A stretch of 34,694 nucleotides of DNA from JAWLHJ01 sp040904945 (lineage in GTDB: Bacteria > Gemmatimonadota > Gemmatimonadetes > Longimicrobiales > Gaopeijiaceae), in contig JBBDSM010000086.1 in assembly GCA_040904945.1 (NCBI GenBank), positions 1 to 34,694 of the forward strand, in the 5' to 3' direction. The notes below the pieces were generated by a model that was not told the origin of the DNA, made no database searches, and was given only the letters and a program-made list of their open reading frames with translations. How positions within the stretch are numbered: the first letter of the stretch is position 1; each line of letters opens with the position of its first letter. The translations under genes were made by a program, and so were the position numbers. Shown piece by piece: positions 8,470-16,840 of the stretch.

Positions 8470-9699
8470 ATGAGAGACCGACGCATCACGTTTCCCGGCG
8501 CCCACGGCGACCAGCTGAGTGCTCGCCTGTCGACGCCGCCGGACGGGCGGGTCCTGGCGTGCGCGCTCTTCGCGCACTGCTTCACGTGCTCCAAGGACCT
8601 CAAGCCGGTGCGCCATCTGACCCGGGCGCTGACGCAGGCGGGCATCGCGGTGCTCCGCTTCGACTTCACCGGGCTCGGCGAGAGCGAGGGCGACTTCGCG
8701 GACACGACGTTCTCATCGAACATCGAAGACCTCCTGGCTGCGGCGGCGTATATGGAGCGTGAGATCGAGGGACCGTCCATCCTGGTCGGCCACTCCCTCG
8801 GTGGCGCGGCAGTGCTGGCGGCGGCCGCGGAGATCGACTCCTGCCGGGCCGTCGCCACCATCGGGGCGCCCTACGACCCGGCCCATGTCACGCACCTCTT
8901 CGGCGACCGGGTTCCGGAGATCGAGGCGGAGGGGAACGCCGAGGTCGAGATCGCGGGGCGGACGTTCACCGTGAGCCGGAAGTTCCTGAGGGACGTCGAA
9001 GGGCGTCGGATGGAGGAGATCGCGGCCGGGCTCGGTCGCCCGCTCCTGCTCCTGCACTCGCCGGTCGACAACGTCGTCGGCATCGACAACGCAGCGAAGC
9101 TCTACACCGCCGCCCGGCACCCGAAGAGCTTCGTCTCCCTCGACGACGCCGACCATCTGCTCCTCGACGAGCGCGACGCCCGGTACGCGGGCGACGTGCT
9201 GGCGGCGTGGGTGAGCCGCTACGTCCCGGAGCGACCGGAGCGTGACGCGGCCGACCTCGCCGACGAGACGCAGGTCTCGGCTCGCACCGGGGAGGACGGG
9301 TACGTGACCGAGATCCTGGCCCGAGGCCATGCCCTCCTGGCCGACGAGCCGGCGGCCGTCGGCGGCACCGACCAGGGGCCCACTCCCTACGACCTGCTCG
9401 CGGCGGCCCTGGGCGCATGCACCACCATGACGCTCCGGATGTACGCGCAACGGAAGAAGTGGCCCCTGGAGGAAGCGTCCGTCCGGTTGACGCACCGGAA
9501 GATCCACGCGCGGGACGAGGAGGCGTGCGAGAACCGGGAGGCGCGCATGGACTCGCTGGAGCGGGTGATCGCCCTGGAAGGCCCCCTCGACGACGAGCAA
9601 CGGGAGCGCCTCATGGAGATCGCCGACCGTTGCCCGGTCCACCGGACGCTGAGCGCGGGCGTCGTGATCGAGACGCGGGAGACGAAGGCCGACGACTGA
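8470..9699 (+). CDS. Fused alpha/beta hydrolase and OsmC-like peroxidase/redox protein
   Basis: This 409-residue protein has two domains. Residues 1-255 form an alpha/beta hydrolase with FAHCFTCSKDL, the nucleophile elbow GHSLGG (Ser109), an Asp in HSPVDNVVG and a His in DADHLLLDE. Residues 270-409 form an OsmC/Ohr-type domain with the two conserved cysteines, Cys317 in LGACTTMTL and Cys388 in RCPVHRTL. OsmC proteins reduce organic hydroperoxides using such a cysteine pair. The hydrolase half is esterase-like with unknown substrate. This fusion is a known bifunctional architecture and suggests cleavage and detoxification of a peroxidised ester. The ATG at 8470 gives a natural hydrolase N-terminus (MRDRRITFPG); upstream codons in frame look non-coding. 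It is transcribed divergently from the decarboxylase operon across a 148-base gap. Confidence 0.92.
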   Translation: MRDRRITFPGAHGDQLSARLSTPPDGRVLACALFAHCFTCSKDLKPVRHLTRALTQAGIAVLRFDFTGLGESEGDFADTTFSSNIEDLLAAAAYMEREIEGPSILVGHSLGGAAVLAAAAEIDSCRAVATIGAPYDPAHVTHLFGDRVPEIEAEGNAEVEIAGRTFTVSRKFLRDVEGRRMEEIAAGLGRPLLLLHSPVDNVVGIDNAAKLYTAARHPKSFVSLDDADHLLLDERDARYAGDVLAAWVSRYVPERPERDAADLADETQVSARTGEDGYVTEILARGHALLADEPAAVGGTDQGPTPYDLLAAALGACTTMTLRMYAQRKKWPLEEASVRLTHRKIHARDEEACENREARMDSLERVIALEGPLDDEQRERLMEIADRCPVHRTLSAGVVIETRETKADD

Positions 9700-9725
9700 C
9701 GCCCCCGCATCGGTGCTCCGGGGCG
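9700..9725. terminator. Possible bidirectional hairpin between convergent genes
   Basis: CGCCCC (9700-9705) can pair with GGGGCG (9720-9725), with GCA/TGC pairing inside the loop. It lies between the hydrolase-OsmC stop (9699) and the response-regulator stop (9748), where a shared terminator would be expected. There is no T-run, so support is weak. Confidence 0.3.
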
Positions 9726-9747
9726 GCCGGCGCCACCGACCGTCCCG

Positions 9748-10407
9748 TCACTCCTCGTCGAGCCCCTCCTCGACCACGAAGCGCGTCAGTCCAGCGACCG
9801 TCCGGATCCTGAGCTTCGTCATGAGCCGCTCCCGGTGCGTCTCGACCGTGCGCGGCGAGATCTCGAGCTTCTCGGCGATCTCCCGGTTCGTGAGGCCCTC
9901 GGCCACGAGGACGAGCACCTCGGTCTCCCGCGCGGTCAAGCTCTCGAGCCGACCCTTCCGCTGCTCCCTCTCGAGCTCGGCGCGGAGCCCGACGCTGAGT
10001 TGATGCGTGACGCGCTCCGCGAAGTATTCGCGCCCCTCGTGGACGGTCTGGATGGCCTTTCGAAGCTCGGCGGGCGTCACGTCCTTCAGCACGTAGCCGT
10101 CCGCGCCCGCCCGCACCGCCTGCAGCACGTACTCCGGGTCATCGTGCATCGACAGGATGAGGATCCCCGACTCGATCTCGTCCGAGCGGAGTTCCCGGGT
10201 GACCTCGAGGCCCGTGCGTCCGGGCATGGTCACATCGAGGAGCACGACGTCCGGCCGCAGCTTTCGCGCGAGCTCGAGGGCTTCGTCCCCGTCGCCGGCT
10301 TCGCCCACGACCTCGAGCCCGTCCACCTGCTCGAGCACATTGCGGATCCCCTGGCGGACCACGGTGTGGTCGTCGGCGATCATCACCCGAATCTTGTCGT
10401 CACTCAC
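9748..10407 (-). CDS. NarL/FixJ-family response regulator
   Basis: This 219-residue DNA-binding response regulator pairs with the adjacent kinase. The receiver domain covers about residues 5-120, with acidic residues in IADDHT, phospho-acceptor Asp58 in LLDVTMPGRTG and the conserved Lys in VLKDVTP. A LuxR-type helix-turn-helix occupies about 150-215, including LTARETEVLVLVAEGLTNRE and SPRTVETHRERLMTKL. The start is the GTG at 10407, inside the end of the kinase gene (an 8-base GTGAGTGA overlap), with GGGAG nine bases upstream. Kinase and regulator are therefore almost certainly co-translated. The target promoters cannot be told from the window; none of the neighbours carries an obvious direct-repeat operator. 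Confidence 0.94.
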   Translation of the reverse strand: MSDDKIRVMIADDHTVVRQGIRNVLEQVDGLEVVGEAGDGDEALELARKLRPDVVLLDVTMPGRTGLEVTRELRSDEIESGILILSMHDDPEYVLQAVRAGADGYVLKDVTPAELRKAIQTVHEGREYFAERVTHQLSVGLRAELEREQRKGRLESLTARETEVLVLVAEGLTNREIAEKLEISPRTVETHRERLMTKLRIRTVAGLTRFVVEEGLDEE

Positions 10408-12217
10408 GCTCTGCTGCTCCCGTGTCGATCGGAACGAAGACCCGCACCCGCGCGCCGCCGCCCTGGCTGTTCCCCATCTCGAAATCACCCCCGAGCGCTA
10501 CGATCCGTTCCCGGATCCCCGCAAGCCCTCCCCTGCTCCGCAGCTTCCGCGCGGCGTCGTCGCTGAACCCCGTCCCGTCGTCCTCCACGGACAGCGCGAC
10601 GCCCGCCGCGGCGACCTCGAGCCGTGCATCGACCCGCTCGGCCTCGGCGTGCCGCACCGCGTTGGCCAGCGCCTCCTGGAGCGTGCGGTAGAGCGCCACC
10701 TCGCCGTCCGGGGGGAGCGGCGGGAGGGCTCGATCGGGGCTCACGAAGCGCACCTCGAGCGCCCCCTGCTCCTGGAAATCACGGACGAGCGCCCTGAGCG
10801 AGGGTACCAGCCCGAGGTCGTCGAGCGCCATGGGACGCAGGTTGCGGGTGACGCTGCGGATGCTGCGGATCCCCTCGCCGACGAGCGTCTTCGCCCGCTC
10901 GAGCGCAGGCGCCATCGATGCGTCGCCCCGCTCCTGGAGCATGCCGAGCTGCATGTTGAGCGCGGCGAGCACCTGGGCGGTCTCGTCGTGGAGCTCGCGC
11001 CAGAGCCGGTTCCGCTCTTCCTCGTGTTGCCGGACCATCCGCGCCTGCAAGCGCTCGAGCTCCTGCGTGCGGTCCTCCAGATTCCTATGCAGACGCTCGT
11101 TGGCGAGCGACGCACCCACCTGTTGTCCGAAGGCGAGGAGAAAGCGGTTGTCGAGCACCGTGAAAGGGTCTCGGGCCTCGCCGACGACGACCAACGCGCC
11201 GACCACCACCTGGTCTCGGAGGATGGGGAGGGCTGCGGTATAGGCATGCTCCCACGACGCGTCCTCACCGCCCGCACCGGGATCGTTGAGCGCCACCGGG
11301 ACGCCGGTCTCGCCGACCCGACGGGCGCTCTCGAGCGCCGACGCGGGGGGGCGCTCGAACGGCCAGAGAGCCGCCACGCCCGCCCCGTGGACGAAGCGTC
11401 CGCGATCGGCGCTCCCGGCGCCCCGCTCACCTGCCGGCTCCTCGGCGGTCTCGCCCGCCCGCAGGTAAAGCGCTGATCCGTGCACGCCCCGGAGACCCAG
11501 CGCTCGCCTGAGCACCGCCTCGGTCGTGGTCTCCTCCCGGCGGGGAGCGCCCTGAAGCTCGGACGAGAGCGCCGTCAGCGTGCGGAGCCCCTGATCGAGA
11601 TCCTCGAGCACGAGGAAAAGGATCCCGAGCCCTGTTCCCACCTGGAAGACGATGTCGAGATAATATCCCCAGGGATTCCAGACGCCCTGGGCCCGCAGAA
11701 ACGGGTAGTCGAGGTGATGGAGGGCCCAGAGCGCGAGCACGACCACGAGCAGCCGCGCGGCCGGAGAGCGGACCAGGCGATCGTACCGGTGGAACGCCCA
11801 CGCCGTCCAGGCCGTCGTGACGCTCAGGAACGCGACCATGGGGCCGGCGGCCCAGAGGAAGCTGTCCAGCACGTAGATGGCGACGTACGACCACGCCACC
11901 GGGAGCAGGACGAACGCCAGGTAGCTGCGCTTCCACTCCAGGTTCTGCGAGAAGACGAGCGCCGCCCAGAGGAGCGCGAGCGCCGTCCAACCCGTGGTGA
12001 CCTGATGCCAGAAAAGCCACCACGAGACGCCGGTCTCCACGAAGGTCACGATCGCGACCACCCGAAGCGCGTAGATCGCCCACGCCAGCGCCCAGATGCC
12101 GAAGTAGCGCTTCCGGTAACGGCCGTGCAGCACCCAGCACAGCCAGACCAGGCCGAGGGTGACGAAGAGCTGCAGGTAGGCGGCGGCGCGCTCGGCCGAC
12201 GAAGCGGAGAGATCCAT
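10400..12217 (-). CDS. Membrane sensor histidine kinase, NarX/DegS-type (HisKA_3), with GAF domain
   Basis: This 605-residue kinase has an N-terminal block of about seven hydrophobic helices (residues about 15-220), rich in Trp and aromatic residues. A GAF-like domain follows (about 250-400, including AYTAALPILRDQVVVGALVV), then a short coiled coil, then the HisKA_3 dimerisation region with RLWRELHDETAQ (phospho-acceptor His410). The GHKL ATPase has NAVRHAEAERVDARLEV, DDGTGF and RGGLAGIRERI. It phosphorylates the overlapping NarL-type regulator. The GAF domain could sense a small ligand or redox state; the signal is unknown. I chose the ATG at 12217 (MDLSASSAERAAAYLQ). An ATG six codons upstream is possible, but the longer frame runs into the divergent transketolase gene. 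Confidence 0.92.
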   Translation of the reverse strand: MDLSASSAERAAAYLQLFVTLGLVWLCWVLHGRYRKRYFGIWALAWAIYALRVVAIVTFVETGVSWWLFWHQVTTGWTALALLWAALVFSQNLEWKRSYLAFVLLPVAWSYVAIYVLDSFLWAAGPMVAFLSVTTAWTAWAFHRYDRLVRSPAARLLVVVLALWALHHLDYPFLRAQGVWNPWGYYLDIVFQVGTGLGILFLVLEDLDQGLRTLTALSSELQGAPRREETTTEAVLRRALGLRGVHGSALYLRAGETAEEPAGERGAGSADRGRFVHGAGVAALWPFERPPASALESARRVGETGVPVALNDPGAGGEDASWEHAYTAALPILRDQVVVGALVVVGEARDPFTVLDNRFLLAFGQQVGASLANERLHRNLEDRTQELERLQARMVRQHEEERNRLWRELHDETAQVLAALNMQLGMLQERGDASMAPALERAKTLVGEGIRSIRSVTRNLRPMALDDLGLVPSLRALVRDFQEQGALEVRFVSPDRALPPLPPDGEVALYRTLQEALANAVRHAEAERVDARLEVAAAGVALSVEDDGTGFSDDAARKLRSRGGLAGIRERIVALGGDFEMGNSQGGGARVRVFVPIDTGAAERE

Positions 12218-12333
12218 GGCCCGGAAGATCCCCATGCCCGCACGCACGGGCAATGCGGCTTGTATCTCGGACGGCGAGCGCGCATTCTGCCCCCCCGCAG
12301 CCGATTGCACCCACTGGAGCGAGAGAACACCCG

Positions 12334-14655
12334 ATGACCCGACCCTTCGGACCCCGCCGTGCCGTCTGGATCGAGATCGACCGTGCATCCCCCGACGTCG
12401 CCTCGAGCGAAGCGCTGGACGCGCTGACCCGCGTCGACCTGATCTACCGGGCGCTCGTCGCCATCCAGTTCAACTTCTCGCAGTCGGGACACCCGGGTGG
12501 CTCCGTTTCGGCCGGGCAGATGATGACCGCGGCGCTCTTCGACACGATGGAGTACGACATCGGCGATCCGAACCGCGACGACCAGGATCTCCTTTGCTTC
12601 GCCGCGGGGCACAAGGCGACCGGCCTCTACGCGATGTGGGCGCTGCGCGACGAGCTCACCCGCATCGGCGATGCGTCGCTGCTCCCGGGCGAGGACCGGC
12701 TGCGTCTCCGCTGGGAGGACCTCCTCGGATTCCGGCGGAACCCGACCCACCCGACGCCACTCTTCAAGTCGCTGCAGGCGAAAGCGCTCGACGGCCACCC
12801 GACGCCGATGACGCCCTTCCTCCGCATCGCGACCGGTCCGTCGGGCGTGGGCATGGGCGCCTCCATCGGGCTGGCGTTCGCGGCCGCGGACTACTTCGGA
12901 GAGGGCGCGCCGCGCATCCACATGCTCGAGGGCGAGGGAGGCCTCACCCCGGGCCGCGTGTACGAGTCCGTCGCGGCGGCTGGCGCGTCGGGCCTCTCGA
13001 ACGCCATCTGCCATCTGGACTGGAACCAGGCCTCCATCGACTCCGATCAGGTGACCCGCGAGGGAGACCACTGGGGCGACTACGTGCAGTGGGACCCCAT
13101 GGAGTTCTTCTACATCCACGACTGGAACGTCGTGCACGTGGCCGACGGCTTCGACATGGGCCAGGTCCTGACCGGCCAGAAGAAGGCGCTCGAGATCGAC
13201 AACGGGCAGCCCACGGCGGTCGTATACCGGACCGAGAAGGGATGGCGCTACGGCATCACCGGCAAAAAGTCCCACGGCGGCGGCCACGACATGGGGAGCG
13301 AGGCCTACGTCGAAGCCGTTCGGCCCTTCCTCGGGGACGCGGTCGACCGGCTCCCCGCCCCGCCCGACCCGAACGACATGACCGCCGTGGAGGCGTGCCA
13401 TTGGGAGACTCTGGGCCTCGTCCGCGAGCTGCTCGAAGGCGAGTCGGCGTTGGCCAGGGGGATGGCCGGTCGCCTCTCCGATGCGCGGGAACGGCTCGAC
13501 GCCCGCGGCCGGACGCCTCGTGAGGGCGCACCTGACGTCGAGAAGCTCTACGCCGCGTGCAGCTCCGACGACACCCCGGCCGAGCTCCAGCTCCAGATCG
13601 GGAAGAGCGTGCCGCTCCGGAAGCAGCTCGGCGCCGTGCTCGGATACCTGAACCAAAAGTCCGGCGGCGCCATCCTCCTCGGCGCGGCCGACCTTCTCGA
13701 CTCGACCGCCATCTCCGGGGCCTCCAAGGCGTTCCCGGCAGGATACTGGCACCACCACGCCAACCCCGGCAGCCGTACCCTCACCATGGGCGGGATCTGC
13801 GAGGACGGCATGTCGTGCATGCTCTCGGGCGTGTCGGGCTTCGGGAAGCACGTGGGCGCGGGCGCGTCGTACGGCGCCTTCATCAGCCCCCTCGGGCACA
13901 TCCCGTCCCGCGTGCACGCCATCAGCCAACAGATGCGCCAATACGTCACGCCCGGACGCTACACGCCGTTCATCCTACAGTGCGGGCACGCGGGCATGAA
14001 GACCGGCGAGGACGGGCCGACCCACGCCGACCCGCAGGCGCTCCAGCTCCACATCGAGAACTACGTGCCCGGGACGGCGGTGACGCTAACGCCCTGGGAG
14101 CCCCAGGAGATCTGGCCGCTCATGGCCGCGTCGATCCGGGAGGAGTTCGCGGTCGTCGTGCCGTTCGTGACGCGGCCGTCCGAGCCGGTCCTCGACCGCG
14201 AAGAGCTCGGGCTCGCGCCCATCGAGGCCGCTGCGGACGGCGTCTACCGGCTTCGCGCCGCCTCCGGCAAACCCGATGTCACCGTGGTCTTTCAAGGCTC
14301 GGGCGTCACCATGGCCTTCATCCAGGACGCCCTGCCGCGGCTGCTCGAGGACGGGGTCGACGTCGAAGCGATCTACGTGGCGAGCCCGGAGCTGTTCGAC
14401 AAGCTCCCCGCGGAGCGCCGCGCCGGGATCTTCCCCATCGAGCGTGCGAACGTAGCCATGGGCGTGACGGGCTTCACCATGCCGACCATGTACCGGTGGA
14501 TCCGCTCCGACCTCGGCCGCGCCCACACCATGCATCCGTTCATGAAGGGACACTATCTCGGCAGCGGCGCCGGCGAGATGGTCATCCACGAGGCGGGGAT
14601 GGACGGCGAGGGCCAGTACGAAGGGATCCGGCGCTACCTGGACGCGCTCAGCTGA
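12334..14655 (+). CDS. Transketolase-family thiamine diphosphate enzyme (diverged)
   Basis: This 773-residue protein has the transketolase three-domain layout. The cofactor half includes SQSGHPGGSVSAG (His53), AAGHKATGLYA, and a thiamine diphosphate/Mg2+ motif GEG (200-202) followed 29 residues later by Asn231 in DWNQASID. The Pyr half holds Glu490 in GICEDGMSCM. That position matches the catalytic Glu of the usual GIREHAM motif, but the neighbouring His is Asp. Other variations are GEG for GDG and a long, unusual middle region. It also exceeds the typical length of about 660-700 residues. Transketolase moves two-carbon ketol units between sugar phosphates in the pentose-phosphate pathway; a paralogue with another donor or acceptor is possible. 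The ATG at 12334 follows GGAGCGAGAG. The gene is divergent from the kinase and overlaps the convergent alcohol dehydrogenase stop by 8 bases. Confidence 0.83.
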   Translation: MTRPFGPRRAVWIEIDRASPDVASSEALDALTRVDLIYRALVAIQFNFSQSGHPGGSVSAGQMMTAALFDTMEYDIGDPNRDDQDLLCFAAGHKATGLYAMWALRDELTRIGDASLLPGEDRLRLRWEDLLGFRRNPTHPTPLFKSLQAKALDGHPTPMTPFLRIATGPSGVGMGASIGLAFAAADYFGEGAPRIHMLEGEGGLTPGRVYESVAAAGASGLSNAICHLDWNQASIDSDQVTREGDHWGDYVQWDPMEFFYIHDWNVVHVADGFDMGQVLTGQKKALEIDNGQPTAVVYRTEKGWRYGITGKKSHGGGHDMGSEAYVEAVRPFLGDAVDRLPAPPDPNDMTAVEACHWETLGLVRELLEGESALARGMAGRLSDARERLDARGRTPREGAPDVEKLYAACSSDDTPAELQLQIGKSVPLRKQLGAVLGYLNQKSGGAILLGAADLLDSTAISGASKAFPAGYWHHHANPGSRTLTMGGICEDGMSCMLSGVSGFGKHVGAGASYGAFISPLGHIPSRVHAISQQMRQYVTPGRYTPFILQCGHAGMKTGEDGPTHADPQALQLHIENYVPGTAVTLTPWEPQEIWPLMAASIREEFAVVVPFVTRPSEPVLDREELGLAPIEAAADGVYRLRAASGKPDVTVVFQGSGVTMAFIQDALPRLLEDGVDVEAIYVASPELFDKLPAERRAGIFPIERANVAMGVTGFTMPTMYRWIRSDLGRAHTMHPFMKGHYLGSGAGEMVIHEAGMDGEGQYEGIRRYLDALS

Positions 14656-15712
14656 TGCGAGACGGGTCCGGGTAGAGCACGACCTTGTTCCACCCCGGGC
14701 GGCGGGCGGCGAACGCCCGGTAGGCCTCGACGCCCTCGGACAGCGGGAGTCGGTGCGAGACGAGTGACGCGAGCAGCGCCTCGTCTCGCGCCGCCATCTC
14801 CAGGGCCCGGGGCATGTAGGCCCGGGCGGGACATCGCCCCCCGGCGTAGCGCAGGTTCCGGTCGTAGATCTCGCCGGGAGACAGCGCCAGGTGCGGCTCC
14901 ACGTGGAAGCCCACGGCGCCGATGGCGCCCCCGGGCCGCAGCATGTCCGCCGCGGTTCGGGTGGCCTCGGGCGTGCCGACCGCCTCGATGGCGGCGTCGG
15001 CGCCCCGTCCGTCACTCCGGCCGCGGGCGGCCTCGGCGGGATCCTCGCTCGAGAAGTCGACGGTTGTCGCGCCGAACCGGGCCGCGGCCTCGAGCCGGGT
15101 CGGCACCCGGTCGACGGCCAGCACCTCGCGGGCTCCCCCGGCCAGGGCGGCGCGCACCGCGAGCAGCCCCACCGGTCCGCATCCGATGACGGCGACCAAG
15201 GCGCCCTGCTCGACGCCCGCCAGGTCGGCCCCGAAGAGCGCGGTCGACAGGATGTCTCCGGCGAAAAGCGCCACCGCCTCGTCCAGCGCGTCGGGCACCC
15301 GGACCAGGGAACCGTTGGCGAGCGGCACACGCACGAACTCGGCCTGTGCGCCCTGGAGGCCCTTCCCGTCCTGCACCCAGCCGAAGAACTGCCCGCGGGG
15401 ACAGCGCGCCGTGAGTCCGACGTTGCAGTAGAAGCAGTCCCCACATGACGTCGTGAACGGGCACACGACCCGGTCCCCCACCACCACCGACGTCACGGCC
15501 GGCCCCACCTCGACGACGCGCCCGACGAACTCGTGCCCCATGACGGTGCCGACGTCGATACCGCGCTCGCGCCCGAAGTAGGGATGCAGGTCGGAACCGC
15601 AGATGCCCGCGGCGAACACTTCCACGATCGCATCACCGGGATCCTGGAGTTCCGGCTCGGGAACGTCCTCATGGGCCAAAGTCTCGATCGCCCGAAAGGT
15701 GATCGCCTTCAT
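14648..15712 (-). CDS. Zinc-dependent alcohol/polyol dehydrogenase (medium-chain family)
   Basis: This 354-residue medium-chain dehydrogenase/reductase has catalytic-zinc ligands Cys38 in GICGSD and His60-Glu61 in MGHEF. Its structural-zinc loop has four cysteines at 90, 93, 96 and 104 (CGDCFYCNVGLTARC). The Rossmann fold carries GCGPVG for NAD(P) binding. It should oxidise an alcohol or reduce an aldehyde in the cytoplasm. The overall pattern, with TSCGDCFYC and a strong GADAAIEAVG segment, resembles dehydrogenases annotated as acting on formaldehyde, threonine or sorbitol, but the substrate cannot be fixed. The ATG at 15712 opens with a typical N-terminus (MKAITFRAIE). It is divergent from the iron transporter and begins only 18 bases from the Fur-like box, so it may share iron control. 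Confidence 0.9.
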   Translation of the reverse strand: MKAITFRAIETLAHEDVPEPELQDPGDAIVEVFAAGICGSDLHPYFGRERGIDVGTVMGHEFVGRVVEVGPAVTSVVVGDRVVCPFTTSCGDCFYCNVGLTARCPRGQFFGWVQDGKGLQGAQAEFVRVPLANGSLVRVPDALDEAVALFAGDILSTALFGADLAGVEQGALVAVIGCGPVGLLAVRAALAGGAREVLAVDRVPTRLEAAARFGATTVDFSSEDPAEAARGRSDGRGADAAIEAVGTPEATRTAADMLRPGGAIGAVGFHVEPHLALSPGEIYDRNLRYAGGRCPARAYMPRALEMAARDEALLASLVSHRLPLSEGVEAYRAFAARRPGWNKVVLYPDPSRIS

Positions 15713-15730
15713 CGGATTCCAGATTCGGTC

Positions 15731-15747
15731 TTGAAAATCATTCTCAA
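15731..15747. promoter_or_regulatory. Fur-like operator (iron box)
   Basis: TTGAAAATCATTCTCAA is an interrupted palindrome of the form TTGA-N-AAT-N-ATT-N-TCAA. Its inner 15 bases match the 7-1-7 Fur consensus TGATAATNATTATCA at 12 of the 14 defined positions. It stands in the 102-base gap between a zinc alcohol dehydrogenase and a ferric-iron ABC transporter, and its AT richness is exceptional for this window. Its first six bases, TTGAAA, also resemble a -35 element for the transporter, so bound Fur would block the promoter. Position and sequence agree; binding is inferred. Confidence 0.8.
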
Positions 15748-15759
15748 CCGTGCCATTGT
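15731..15759 (+). promoter_or_regulatory. Candidate promoter of the ferric-iron transporter operon
   Basis: TTGAAA (15731-15736) matches five of six bases of a -35 box. A 17-base spacer leads to CATTGT (15754-15759), only a fair -10 match. Transcription would start about 50 bases before the binding-protein ATG. The -35 lies inside the Fur-like box, which supports repression in iron-replete cells. Confidence 0.4.
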
Positions 15760-15814
15760 CACGAGGTTCGAAGCTCGAGGAAAACACCCGACCGACCCGA
15801 TGGAGACCTGATCG

Positions 15815-16840
15815 ATGCACACGGCACGCAGATTCCTGGCCACCGCTGGCCTTCTCGCGATGGCGGCTTGCGCGGGCGCGGACGACGTCGACGTCGTCAA
15901 CGTATACTCGCACCGCCACTACGAGTCCGACCAGATCCTGTTCGATCGCTTCACCGAGCTGACCGGCATCCAGGTCAACGTCGTGACGGCTTCGGCCGAC
16001 GAGCTGATCACCCGGCTGGAGAACGAGGGTGAGGCATCGCCGGCGGACATGCTGATCACCGTCGACGCGGGACGGCTGCACCGCGCGAAGGAGCGAGGGC
16101 TCTTCCAGCCGGTCTCGTCCCCGACGCTCGAGGGGAACGTGCCGGATCATCTGCGGGACAGGGACGGCCAGTGGTGGGGGCTGACGCAGCGCGCCCGGGT
16201 CATCGCCTTCCACCGGGAGCGGGTCGACTCCACGACGCTCTCGACCTACGAGGCGCTCGCCGAGCCGGCATGGGACGACCGGGTACTGATCCGCTCGTCG
16301 GAGAACGTGTACAACCAGTCGCTGATGGCCTCGATCATCGCGCACCACGGTGAGGAAGGCGCGGAGGCTTGGGCCGAGGGCATGGTCGAGAACATGGCGC
16401 GCCAGCCGAGCGGAGGTGACACCGACCAGGTCACGGCCGTCGCCGCCGGTGCCGGAGACGTCGCGGTGGCGAACACCTACTACATCGCCCGCCTCATCGA
16501 GTCGACCGATCCCGAGGAGCAGCGGATCGCGGAGCAGATCGGGGTCTTCTTCCCCAACCAGGGGGACCGCGGCACGCACGTGAACGTGAGCGGCGCCGGC
16601 GTCACCCGGTATGCCGGTAATGTCGACAACGCCGTAGCGCTCCTCGAGTTCCTGACGGGCGTCGAGGCGCAGGGCGTGTTCGCCGAAGCGAACCAGGAGT
16701 ACCCGGTGCACCCCGACGTGCCGTGGTCGGCCACGCTCCAGAGCTGGGGTGAGTTCCGCGCCGACACGCTCGACCTGACCGTGCTCGGCGAGCTGAACGA
16801 CGCGGCGGTTCGCATCTTCGACCGCGCGGGATGGAGATAG
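15815..16840 (+). CDS. fbpA: Ferric iron ABC transporter, substrate-binding lipoprotein (FbpA/FutA type)
   Basis: This 341-residue extracellular solute-binding protein of the iron family has a signal peptide ending in a lipobox-like AMAAC (lipid-anchor Cys19). The mature protein begins with VVNVYSHRHYESDQILFDRF, the typical opening of FbpA-like proteins, in which His and Tyr residues coordinate Fe3+. Near residue 222 is NTYYIARL, whose adjacent tyrosines Tyr222-Tyr223 match the iron-binding pair of FbpA. The protein captures Fe3+ in the periplasm and delivers it to the permease. It is the first gene of an overlapping three-gene operon; its ATG at 15815 follows GGAG. A Fur-like operator upstream independently supports iron as the substrate rather than another metal or an oligosaccharide. 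Confidence 0.93.
   Translation: MHTARRFLATAGLLAMAACAGADDVDVVNVYSHRHYESDQILFDRFTELTGIQVNVVTASADELITRLENEGEASPADMLITVDAGRLHRAKERGLFQPVSSPTLEGNVPDHLRDRDGQWWGLTQRARVIAFHRERVDSTTLSTYEALAEPAWDDRVLIRSSENVYNQSLMASIIAHHGEEGAEAWAEGMVENMARQPSGGDTDQVTAVAAGAGDVAVANTYYIARLIESTDPEEQRIAEQIGVFFPNQGDRGTHVNVSGAGVTRYAGNVDNAVALLEFLTGVEAQGVFAEANQEYPVHPDVPWSATLQSWGEFRADTLDLTVLGELNDAAVRIFDRAGWR

Noticed and set aside
12218..12388. N-terminal extension of the NarX-type kinase
   Set aside because: It would overlap the start of the divergent transketolase and lacks family-like sequence before MDLSASSAERAAAYL.
12046..13941. Open frame antisense to transketolase extending into the kinase gene
   Set aside because: It crosses two divergent, well-supported genes and has no family features.
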